Shown here piece by piece: positions 24,541-32,634 of a stretch of 64,000 nt of DNA. The DNA is from Ancylomarina subtilis. Lineage in GTDB: Bacteria; Bacteroidota; Bacteroidia; Bacteroidales; Marinifilaceae. The stretch lies in contig NZ_SHKN01000004.1 of assembly GCF_004217115.1 (NCBI RefSeq), positions 114,302 through 178,301 on the forward strand, written 5' to 3'. The notes beneath the pieces were generated by a model. That model did not search any database, was not told the origin of the DNA, and was given only the letters and a program-made list of their open reading frames with translations. A program made the translations under genes and the position numbers. Positions within the stretch are counted from its first letter, which is position 1; the number at the start of each line of letters is the position of its first letter.

Positions 24541-25563
24541 TTAATCCTTGTATCTGGTTGATTCCCTAACCACAAGTGAAGTTTTAACGACTCGAGTTAC
24601 AGGTTCATAATCCATACTCCTATCTTTTATTCTTTCTAGTAGTAGTTCTGTTGCTTTTAAACCAACCTCCTGACCATGTTGCTCCAAAGTGGTTAAGGCC
24701 GGATCTGTCACACGAGACACAATACCATCAGTAAAACCAATAATTGAAATATCCTCCGGAACACGCAGACCTGCTTTCTTAACAACTGAAAGAGCACCTG
24801 CCGCAGTCAGTTCGTTCACAGCAAATATCGCATCGGGACGTTCAGGAAGGCTCAACAAGGCAGGGACCAACTCTTTGGCTTCATCAAAACTGTCACACTT
24901 TATAATCAGGTCTTCATCGACAGCACGTTTATTCTTAATTAATGCCTGACGATAACCTTGTAATCTATTTTGACCAATAAGCATGTGCTGTGGGGCCGAC
25001 AAATGTGCAATTCGTTTACACCCTGTATCGATCAAATGTTGAACCGCTGAAAAAGCACCTGCAAAATCATCAACAATCACATTATCTGAAGATAATTCAT
25101 TACAAATACGATCAAAAAATACGATAGGTATCCCATTACTTCTCAGCTCGCGAAAATGATCATAATTTTTGGTCTCTTTTGACATTGAAACCAAAACACC
25201 ATCAACTCGACTTGATAATAACGCTTGTGCATTATCCAGTTCACGTTCGTAAGATTCATTGGACTGAAAAATCATAACATTGTAGCCTCCATCGTGGGCT
25301 ATTTTTTCAATACCACTAATAACCGAAGAAAAGAAATGATGAACTATTTCAGGAATAATCACACCAATAACATTGCTTTTACTACTTCTCAAACTTAAAG
25401 CAACGGCATTGGGCTTATAATGCCAGGCCTTAGCCAAAGCATTCACCGCCTCCTTCGTTTTCACACTTATATCCGGATGATCTTTTAAAGCTCTTGACAC
25501 TGTTGAAGCTGAAATACCTAACTCTTTAGCGATATCTTTTATGGTTACCTGTCCGCTTCTCAT
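24541..25563 (-). CDS. LacI family transcriptional regulator of the starch/maltose genes
   Basis: This 340-residue LacI/GalR regulator has the DNA-binding helix-turn-helix VTIKDIAKELGISASTVSRAL (residues 6-26) and the hinge-helix region around NAVALSLRSSKSNVIGV. It is followed by a periplasmic-binding-protein-like sugar sensor (about 60-335). It lies between the minus-strand MFS operon and the divergent susC gene. Three copies of one palindrome occur at the promoters it would control. Control of a Sus-like locus by LacI, instead of the SusR or hybrid two-component type of intestinal Bacteroides, is known in other Bacteroidota. Effector and sign (repressor or activator) cannot be read from the sequence. 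Confidence 0.93.
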   Translation of the reverse strand: MRSGQVTIKDIAKELGISASTVSRALKDHPDISVKTKEAVNALAKAWHYKPNAVALSLRSSKSNVIGVIIPEIVHHFFSSVISGIEKIAHDGGYNVMIFQSNESYERELDNAQALLSSRVDGVLVSMSKETKNYDHFRELRSNGIPIVFFDRICNELSSDNVIVDDFAGAFSAVQHLIDTGCKRIAHLSAPQHMLIGQNRLQGYRQALIKNKRAVDEDLIIKCDSFDEAKELVPALLSLPERPDAIFAVNELTAAGALSVVKKAGLRVPEDISIIGFTDGIVSRVTDPALTTLEQHGQEVGLKATELLLERIKDRSMDYEPVTRVVKTSLVVRESTRYKD

Positions 25564-26059
25564 ATATTTTCATTTTTAAACTAAAATAACATATTCCATT
25601 CAAGGTCTTCATAGCCCGTAAAAAAATAGACTTTATCCAGATTTTGATTTCCTTCAAGCGTAAATATAAGAATAAATCAACAATTAATATTGACTTCCCA
25701 CCCGTCAAAAATATGCAGATATATGCATATCGAAATATCATACGTTTGCGGTGACGTTTGCGACGATTTTAGAGCTATTCACATTCATTCAATAAAATGA
25801 TTAATGACACGCTTTCTACCTTTAGCGCCGAAAATAATTAAGGCTAACTATAGATTTAGCTAACGATTAATTTACAAGAAAGGAAAATTCATAGTCGGAA
25901 ACATTGAGTTCAATAATTGTAAACTAATTGCTAAATCTTTAAAACATGATTGAATAAAGAGATAGACTCATACAAATATCGAAAACGATTTAAATATGAA
26001 CCCTGTTTCGAAAAACCATCATCAACACAAACTTCTTATTTACATTAAACTTTTAATTT
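25564..26059. other. Divergent promoter region with conserved susC leader
   Basis: The 496 bp carry the promoter of the regulator gene (minus) and of the first susC gene (plus). Bases from 25742 to about 25930 align almost without gaps to 32322 to about 32510 upstream of the second susC. Shared blocks include a direct repeat of ACGTTTGCG (25742-25750 and 25754-25762), AATTAAGGCTAACT near 25833, and about 45 identical bases at about 25880-25926. No coding frame spans it, so conservation is at the DNA or RNA level. Confidence 0.75.
25978..25989. promoter_or_regulatory. LacI-type operator, copy 2
   Basis: ATCGAAAACGAT is identical to 24124-24135 and 32555-32566. It ends 70 bp before the susC start at 26060, nearly the same spacing as copy 3. 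Confidence 0.75.
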
Positions 26060-29032
26060 ATGAAACTTAACATTAGTATGTTCAGAAAACTGCTTCTCTT
26101 GTTGGTTATGGTATGCTCTTTTACCATTACACAAGCTCAGGAAAAAGTAGTTTCCGGTACAGTTACCGATGCAAACGATGGCATGGGAATCCCCGGTGTT
26201 TCTGTAGTTGTTAAAGGAACCACTACGGGTACGAGTACTGACTTTGATGGTCATTTTTCCATTTCTGCCGATGCATCTTCAACTTTGGTATTTTCTTTTA
26301 TTGGATATAAGAGTCAAGAAATACCCGTTGGCGATCAAACTAACTTGAACATTGCTTTAGCAACCAATACCGAAAACCTTTCCGAAGTTGTTGTGATTGG
26401 TTATGGACAAGTTAAAAAAGAAGATGCTACGGGTTCTGTTATAGCCATCAAATCAGATGATTTCAATAAAGGATCTATTTCATCGCCACAGGAACTACTA
26501 ACTGGTAAAATGCCGGGTGTAACAATTACCTCAGGAGGTGGCGCACCTGGGGCAGGTTCTACCATTCGTATTCGTGGGGGATCTTCTCTCTCAGCCAGCA
26601 ATGATCCATTGATTATTATTGATGGCGTCCCTGTAAGCAGCGATGCCGTTTCAGGTATGCGTAACCCATTAAACACGATCAATCCGAATGATATTGCGAC
26701 TTTCACAGTATTAAAAGATGCTTCGGCAACAGCTATCTATGGTTCAAGAGCTTCGAATGGTGTTATTCTTGTAACAACTAAGAAGGGTAAAAAAGGACAG
26801 GATTTTAAAGTCAATTATTCTGGAAATGTTTCAGTTAATACCGTTGCAAAACAAATTAATCTGCTTAACACCGAAGAACTGGGAGAAGTCATTCAACAAT
26901 ATTACCCTGACAAAATTAATCTGTTAGGAACAGAAAATACAGACTGGCAAAAAGAAATCTTCGAAACGTCAATCAGTCACGATCACAACATTAACTTCTC
27001 TGGCTCAGAATACAACACGCCTTACCGTGTATCAATTGGGTATACTGATCAGGAAGGGATATTGAAAACTTCGAGTTTAGAACGTTATACAGGTGCATTG
27101 ACCTTAAATCCTACATTCTTTGATGATCACTTAAAAGTGAACATTAATGCAAAGGGGTTGTATATTAAGAATCGTTTTGCTGATACCGGAGCAATAGGTG
27201 GTGCCCTTGCATTTGATCCTAGCCGTCCTGTAAAATCAGACGATACCAAATACGACAAATACGGCAATTACTATACTTACTTTAACGGTGATGTAAGAGA
27301 CGTATTGGCACCTACAAATCCATTAGCTCTTTTAAATCAAAAAAGAGATGAGTCGGAAGTAAAAAGATTTATTGGTAATACACAATTTGATTACAAGTTC
27401 CATTTCTTGCCAGAACTTAGAGCCAATTTGAATGTGGCATACGATTACTCAAAATCAGAAGGTGATATCATAGAAGATGCTGAAGCTGCCTGGACTGAAT
27501 CCAGTAATGGGAATGGTTCGAGGAAAGTTTATTCGCAAGAAAAGAAAAACGAATTGGTAGAATTCTATTTAAACTATAAAAAAGATTTTGACCAATTTGA
27601 TTCAAAAATTGATTTGGTTGGAGGATATTCGTGGCAACACTTCTGGAGAGAAGATGCAAATAGTGCAACAACCACATTTGATCAGTCATTCGAAAAATCG
27701 CCCGCTTCACAGTCAGGAACTGAAAATTACCTCGTTTCATTTTTTGGACGTATGAACTATACATTCAAAGATCGCTACTTATTAACCTTCACACTTCGTC
27801 AGGATGGTTCTTCAAGATTCTCAAAAGACAATCGTTGGGGACTTTTCCCATCTGCTGCCTTTGCATGGCGAATGAATGAAGAGCTTTTCTTAAAGAAGTT
27901 TGAAAAATTATCTAACTTGAAATTACGTTTAGGTTATGGTGTAACAGGTCAGCAAGAAATTGGACAAGGAGATTATCCTTACCAGGGGATCTATAACATC
28001 GGTAATGATCAGGCTCGTTATCAATTTGGAGATACTTACTACAATACAATCCGTCCCAATGCTTACGATGCAGATATCAAATGGGAAGAGACAACCACTT
28101 ATAATATTGGATTAGACTTTGGTTTCTTCAACAACAGATTAAATGGTAGTGTAGATGCTTATAAGCGTAAAACTAAAGACTTGATCAATGAAATTGATGT
28201 AGCCGCAGGTTCAAACCTTAAAAATCGTGTTGTAACCAATATTGGTTCTCTTGAAAATGAAGGTCTCGAAATTTCTTTAAACGGAATTATTGTTTCAAAT
28301 GATGACTGGAATTGGGAATTGAATGCCAATGCCGCTTACAACAAAAATGAAATCACCAAATTAACCGACTCAAATGATCCAAACTTCAAAGGGGTCTTTA
28401 CAGGTGGAATTTCTGGTGGTACAGGAAATAACATTCAAATTCATAGCACAGGTCATGCTGCAAACGCATTCTATGTTTATCAACAAATGTACGATGTAAA
28501 TGGAAAACCTCTTGAAGGTGTTTATGTTGACCGTAACAATGATGGTCAAATTACTCTTGAAGGTGATCGTTATATCTACCAAAAGCCGTCGGCCGATTGG
28601 ACTTTCGGATTTGGATCTAACTTGGGTTACAAAAAATGGACACTATCGATGAATGCCCGTTTAAGTTTAGGTAATTACGTTTACAACAACATCGAATCAG
28701 ACAAAGGTCATTTCGAAGGCGTAGTTAGCTCACTTAACAACATTACGAACCGTGTGGCTAATGCTAATGACGCAAAGTTCTTTACTGCTCAATACCACTC
28801 TGATTATTTCATTCAGGATGCCTCATTCTTTAAGCTGGATAATGTCACACTAGGTTATGATTTGGGTAAAGTTTGCCAGGATAAACTGAATATCTATTTG
28901 TATACGACTGTTCAAAATGTATTCACTATTACAGATTACAAAGGATTGGATCCTGAGATATTTGGTGGTATTGATAATAACATCTACCCAAGACCAAGAA
29001 CATTCCTATTGGGAGTAAACGTTAATTTCTAA
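26060..29032 (+). CDS. susC: SusC-like TonB-dependent outer-membrane transporter (starch locus, first copy)
   Basis: This 990-residue SusC/RagA family receptor has a signal peptide ending at TQAQ (residue 26), a carboxypeptidase-regulatory-like domain (about 28-112), the TonB-box region VVVIGYGQVKKEDATG, a plug with GSTIRIRGGSS and DASATAIYGSRASNGVILVT, and a 22-strand barrel. The C-terminus ends in aromatic-rich RTFLLGVNVNF. It imports oligosaccharides through the outer membrane with SusD as lid, using TonB energy. The gene opens a susC-susD-susE operon. The first 60 or so residues are nearly identical, also at DNA level, to those of the second susC, while the barrels diverge. Confidence 0.96.
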   Translation: MKLNISMFRKLLLLLVMVCSFTITQAQEKVVSGTVTDANDGMGIPGVSVVVKGTTTGTSTDFDGHFSISADASSTLVFSFIGYKSQEIPVGDQTNLNIALATNTENLSEVVVIGYGQVKKEDATGSVIAIKSDDFNKGSISSPQELLTGKMPGVTITSGGGAPGAGSTIRIRGGSSLSASNDPLIIIDGVPVSSDAVSGMRNPLNTINPNDIATFTVLKDASATAIYGSRASNGVILVTTKKGKKGQDFKVNYSGNVSVNTVAKQINLLNTEELGEVIQQYYPDKINLLGTENTDWQKEIFETSISHDHNINFSGSEYNTPYRVSIGYTDQEGILKTSSLERYTGALTLNPTFFDDHLKVNINAKGLYIKNRFADTGAIGGALAFDPSRPVKSDDTKYDKYGNYYTYFNGDVRDVLAPTNPLALLNQKRDESEVKRFIGNTQFDYKFHFLPELRANLNVAYDYSKSEGDIIEDAEAAWTESSNGNGSRKVYSQEKKNELVEFYLNYKKDFDQFDSKIDLVGGYSWQHFWREDANSATTTFDQSFEKSPASQSGTENYLVSFFGRMNYTFKDRYLLTFTLRQDGSSRFSKDNRWGLFPSAAFAWRMNEELFLKKFEKLSNLKLRLGYGVTGQQEIGQGDYPYQGIYNIGNDQARYQFGDTYYNTIRPNAYDADIKWEETTTYNIGLDFGFFNNRLNGSVDAYKRKTKDLINEIDVAAGSNLKNRVVTNIGSLENEGLEISLNGIIVSNDDWNWELNANAAYNKNEITKLTDSNDPNFKGVFTGGISGGTGNNIQIHSTGHAANAFYVYQQMYDVNGKPLEGVYVDRNNDGQITLEGDRYIYQKPSADWTFGFGSNLGYKKWTLSMNARLSLGNYVYNNIESDKGHFEGVVSSLNNITNRVANANDAKFFTAQYHSDYFIQDASFFKLDNVTLGYDLGKVCQDKLNIYLYTTVQNVFTITDYKGLDPEIFGGIDNNIYPRPRTFLLGVNVNF

Positions 29033-29043
29033 TTCATTTCGAT

Positions 29044-30627
29044 ATGAAAACTAATATAAAAAAATATATACTGATGGCTGCTGTAGCTTTGGGCTCAACG
29101 TTAACTTCGTGTGTTGACGACCTGGATACTACACCTATCGATCCTAATTATAAATCAGGAGATAAAATTTATGTTTCAGCTGAATCATACAAGCAAGGAC
29201 TTTCAAAACTTTACGGTTCGTTTGTACTTGCTGGACAGGAAGGTGCCGGAGATAACGCTGATATAGCCGGAGGAGATCCTGGTTCTACAGTTTATACCCG
29301 TTTGTTATTCTACTGTCAGGAACTCTCAACCGATGCTGCTATTGCTGCTTGGAATGATGGTGACATCAAAGAATTTCACAATCAAAAATGGACTGCAGGT
29401 AACGGTTTTGTGGGAAATATGTACACCCGCTTATACCTAACCATTGGGTTCATCAATCAATATTTAAGAGATACGGAACCAGGAAAACTAATTAGCTCTC
29501 TAACTAGCGAAGATCTTAAAAACATCGAGCAATATAGAGCTGAAGCACGTTTGCTTAGAGCAATGGTTTATTACAATGCTTTAGACCTGTTTGGTAGTGT
29601 ACCTATTCTGACCGAGGCAGACCCGGTAGGTAAGTTTAAACCTGAGCAGAAAACGCGCAAAGAAGTCTTCACATTTGTTGAAACTGAAGTTAATGACATT
29701 GAGAATCTGTTAGCTGAACCTGGAAGTAATGAATATGGACGTATTGATAAAGGCGCTGCATGGGCTCTTATGGCAAGAATGTATTTAAATGCAGAAGTCT
29801 ACATCAACGAATCAAAATACACCGAATGTATCGATTACTGTAAAAAGATCATGCCTTTCTATTCTTTAAATGACAGTTACGAGGAACTATTCATGGCTGA
29901 CAATCATTTAAAAACCAATGAAATGATATTTGCGTTTGCATGCGACGGATTAAATTCTCAAACTTACGGAGCAACAACCTATCTTATCCATGCTGCAATT
30001 GGTGGTGATTATGTACCAGCCAATGCCGGTATTAACGGTGGTTGGGGTGGAAACCGTGTAACATCTGCTTTCGTAAACAAGTTTGATCAGAATAATGACA
30101 AAAGAGCAATGTTCTTTACAGAAGGACAATCTCTGGAAATTGATCAAATTGGTGAATTCACCGAAGGTTATATGCTAGTAAAATACACCAACAAAAATTC
30201 TGATGGTACTAATGGATCTGATGATAATTTTGTTGATACAGATTTCCCAATATTCCGTTTAGCTGATGTTTATTTAATGTATGCTGAATCTGTTTTGCGT
30301 GGTGGAAATGGCGGATCAATAGGAGAAGCAACTTCATATGTCAATCAGCTAAGAACCCGTGCTTACGGTAACACTTCCGGAAACATTACAGAGGCCGATT
30401 TAACTCTTGATTTTATTATTGATGAAAGAGCCAGAGAACTTTCTTGGGAATGTATGAGAAGAACAGATCTTATCCGCTTTGGTCAATTTAGTAACTCTAA
30501 ATATTTATGGCCTTGGAAAGGTGGTCTTAAAGATGGTAAATCAGTAGATTCACACTACAACCTATATCCTATTCCATTGAGCGAATTAAATTCAAATTCG
30601 AATTTAACTCCAACTCCTGGTTACTAA
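29044..30627 (+). CDS. susD: SusD-like starch-binding outer-membrane lipoprotein (first copy)
   Basis: This 527-residue SusD/RagB lipoprotein has lipobox LTSC (Cys23) followed by VDD, an acidic surface-export signal. The TPR-type helices include the segment EARLLRAMVYYNALDLFGSVP (split here around residues 170-190), and the C-terminus has the typical DERARELSWECMRRTDLIRFG. It binds glycan at the cell surface and caps the SusC barrel. It starts 11 bp after susC and is 18 bp before susE, so the three are one operon. Its closest relative in the window is the SusD at 35627. Confidence 0.95.
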   Translation: MKTNIKKYILMAAVALGSTLTSCVDDLDTTPIDPNYKSGDKIYVSAESYKQGLSKLYGSFVLAGQEGAGDNADIAGGDPGSTVYTRLLFYCQELSTDAAIAAWNDGDIKEFHNQKWTAGNGFVGNMYTRLYLTIGFINQYLRDTEPGKLISSLTSEDLKNIEQYRAEARLLRAMVYYNALDLFGSVPILTEADPVGKFKPEQKTRKEVFTFVETEVNDIENLLAEPGSNEYGRIDKGAAWALMARMYLNAEVYINESKYTECIDYCKKIMPFYSLNDSYEELFMADNHLKTNEMIFAFACDGLNSQTYGATTYLIHAAIGGDYVPANAGINGGWGGNRVTSAFVNKFDQNNDKRAMFFTEGQSLEIDQIGEFTEGYMLVKYTNKNSDGTNGSDDNFVDTDFPIFRLADVYLMYAESVLRGGNGGSIGEATSYVNQLRTRAYGNTSGNITEADLTLDFIIDERARELSWECMRRTDLIRFGQFSNSKYLWPWKGGLKDGKSVDSHYNLYPIPLSELNSNSNLTPTPGY

Positions 30628-30644
30628 TCTAAATTCAAACAAAG

Positions 30645-31778
30645 ATGAAAAATATATTATATTCTGCATTACTTGCTGGATTAGCCCTATTATCAGGCTG
30701 TACTGAAGATGAAGATCAGGTATACATGAGTGCTAATCCGGTACAACCAGTCCTTCAACTTCCTGAAAATGGAGAGGCTTATATTATCAGCGAGGCCACT
30801 GGCGAAAATAGGCTTGCCTTCAAATGGTCAGATGCTGATTTTGGAGCACCAACTGAGATTACCTATAAACTACAAGCTGATAAAGATGGTGGCGATTTCT
30901 CAAAACCTATTGAATTGGGAGAAACAACCAATAATTTTATAAGTCTGAAAAGTAGTGCTGTAAACGGAATATTGGTACGAAATGATTTTGAGGCTGAAAA
31001 ACCGGTGATCGTTCTATTAAGAGTTACAGCTTCAATTTCTTCTAACATTGCTCCTATTACTTCTGAAGTAATTGAAACAAGTTTCACCTTGTACAAATTA
31101 GCAGACCCTAATGATGATGGTTCGCGCATTTATATGGTGGGTGCAGCTGTTCCTGCGGGATGGAATCCTGGAGATGCAGTTGAAATGATTAATATTGCAC
31201 CGAATATTTATCGTGCAACAACTACTTTTGCTGTAGACCGTTTCCGTTTCTTAGGACAAAAAGACTGGAGTCCGGTTTCATACAACTTCCCATTCTTCAC
31301 TGGTAGCGTTGATAATAATTTCGAAAATGCCAGACAGGCAGACAGAGAAGATGGTGATGAAAACCTTTGGTTTAAGGGAATTCCTGGAGAATACACAATT
31401 ACAGTCGATTTAAATACAAAATCAATCATACTGGATGCAGCACATACAGATGATAATTCCAGAATATATATAGTTGGCGCAGGTGTTCCTGACGCTGGCT
31501 GGGATCCTGGTAAAGCTGTAGAAATGGTAAATATTGCTCCCAATGTGTATCAGACAGTTACTGAATTTGCAGTAGATCGCTTCCGCTTTCTGGGACAAAA
31601 AGACTGGAGTCCAACCTCATATAACTTTCCATTTTTTAGTGGAGGTGTAAGTTCTAATCTTGAAAATGCTTTACAAGCAGATAGAGAAGATGGTGATGAA
31701 AACCTCTGGTTTAAAGGAACTGCAGGAAAACATATTATAACGGTTGACCTTGACAATAAAACCGTTGAAATTTATTAA
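30645..31778 (+). CDS. susE: SusE-like surface starch-binding lipoprotein with duplicated module
   Basis: This 377-residue lipoprotein has lipobox LLSGC (Cys19) followed by TEDED, an acidic surface-export signal. A SusE N-terminal Ig-like domain (about 25-152) precedes two carbohydrate-binding modules at about 160-265 and 272-377. The two modules are nearly identical: both contain VDRFRFLGQKDWSP, NFPFF, and QADREDGDENLWFKG. This points to a recent internal duplication. By analogy with SusE/SusF, the modules hold starch at the surface. It is the last gene of the first Sus operon and is followed by a strong terminator. Confidence 0.9.
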   Translation: MKNILYSALLAGLALLSGCTEDEDQVYMSANPVQPVLQLPENGEAYIISEATGENRLAFKWSDADFGAPTEITYKLQADKDGGDFSKPIELGETTNNFISLKSSAVNGILVRNDFEAEKPVIVLLRVTASISSNIAPITSEVIETSFTLYKLADPNDDGSRIYMVGAAVPAGWNPGDAVEMINIAPNIYRATTTFAVDRFRFLGQKDWSPVSYNFPFFTGSVDNNFENARQADREDGDENLWFKGIPGEYTITVDLNTKSIILDAAHTDDNSRIYIVGAGVPDAGWDPGKAVEMVNIAPNVYQTVTEFAVDRFRFLGQKDWSPTSYNFPFFSGGVSSNLENALQADREDGDENLWFKGTAGKHIITVDLDNKTVEIY

Positions 31779-31784
31779 TACATT

Positions 31785-31823
31785 AAAGAGGGAATCCAGA
31801 AACGGGTTCCCTCTTTTTTTTTT
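31785..31823 (+). terminator. Rho-independent terminator of the first Sus operon
   Basis: A 13-bp stem, AAAGAGGGAATCC paired with GGGTTCCCTCTTT (one T-G pair), has a 6-nt loop and is followed by a long run of T. Confidence 0.95.
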
Positions 31824-32634
31824 GACTTCCATTTTCATGTGATTTAAATGATATAATTTCTCAACGCCAAACTTAATTAGTTCTTTTCTCTTTGATATAT
31901 TGGCATATAAATGAAAATTCCGAATCAAGTCATCCCTCAAATAGCACTGTGGAATACCCATCTGCAAGTCTGTGCCCTCCTATACCATTACCCCTGAAAC
32001 TACAAGACTCAGTCACTAAGCGTTCGTCACTTTTTTCTTTTCCCAGACTTGAACTTGAATAACCTTAAAACGATTAGAGTATTTACGATAAAATTTCATA
32101 CTCTGACACGATATCCTTTTAACATTTATTCACTTCTCATAAATTTTTCTTATATTAGTATGTCAGCTAGGTTTCGGTAACACATTGATAATACACGAAA
32201 TATGACCTCAAACAAACTTCTACTCCCTACTCTGAAGATGAGTATTAGGAATAATTTAACAATGAATTGGGACCTTATTCTATGATACATATATTCAAAC
32301 ATACACATATTAATATATCAAACGTTTGCGGTGACGTTTGCGACGATTTTATAAGCTTTTAACATTCATTAACTTATACGATTAATCAAGCACTTCATAT
32401 ATTTATGTAGAAAATAATTAAGGCTAACTTAAGATTTAGACAACAATTGGTATACAATAAAGGAAAATTCATAGTCGGAAACATTGAGTTCAATAATTGT
32501 AAACTAGTTCCTAAATCTAAACTTGATAGAATAATGAAATAAAGTGGTATTAATATCGAAAACGATTGCAGTTAAACTCTATCTCTTAAAACTATCATTA
32601 CATCTAACTTCTTATTTATCTTAAATTTACATTT
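31824..32634. other. Intergenic region with second conserved susC leader
   Basis: The first ~490 bp (31824-32310) show no recognisable feature. From 32322 the sequence follows the leader upstream of the first susC, including the ACGTTTGCG direct repeat (32322-32330, 32334-32342), here extended to the palindrome CAAACGTTTG (32319-32328). The AATTAAGGCTAACT block and about 45 identical bases near 32460-32506 also recur. The LacI-type operator is at 32555-32566. No gene is supported. Confidence 0.75.
32555..32566. promoter_or_regulatory. LacI-type operator, copy 3
   Basis: ATCGAAAACGAT is identical to copies 1 and 2 and ends 68 bp before the second susC start at 32635. Confidence 0.75.

Noticed and set aside
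31671-31967. 98-codon minus-strand frame at the end of susE
   Set aside because: Antisense to the SusE module and across a strong terminator; a shadow of the plus-strand gene.
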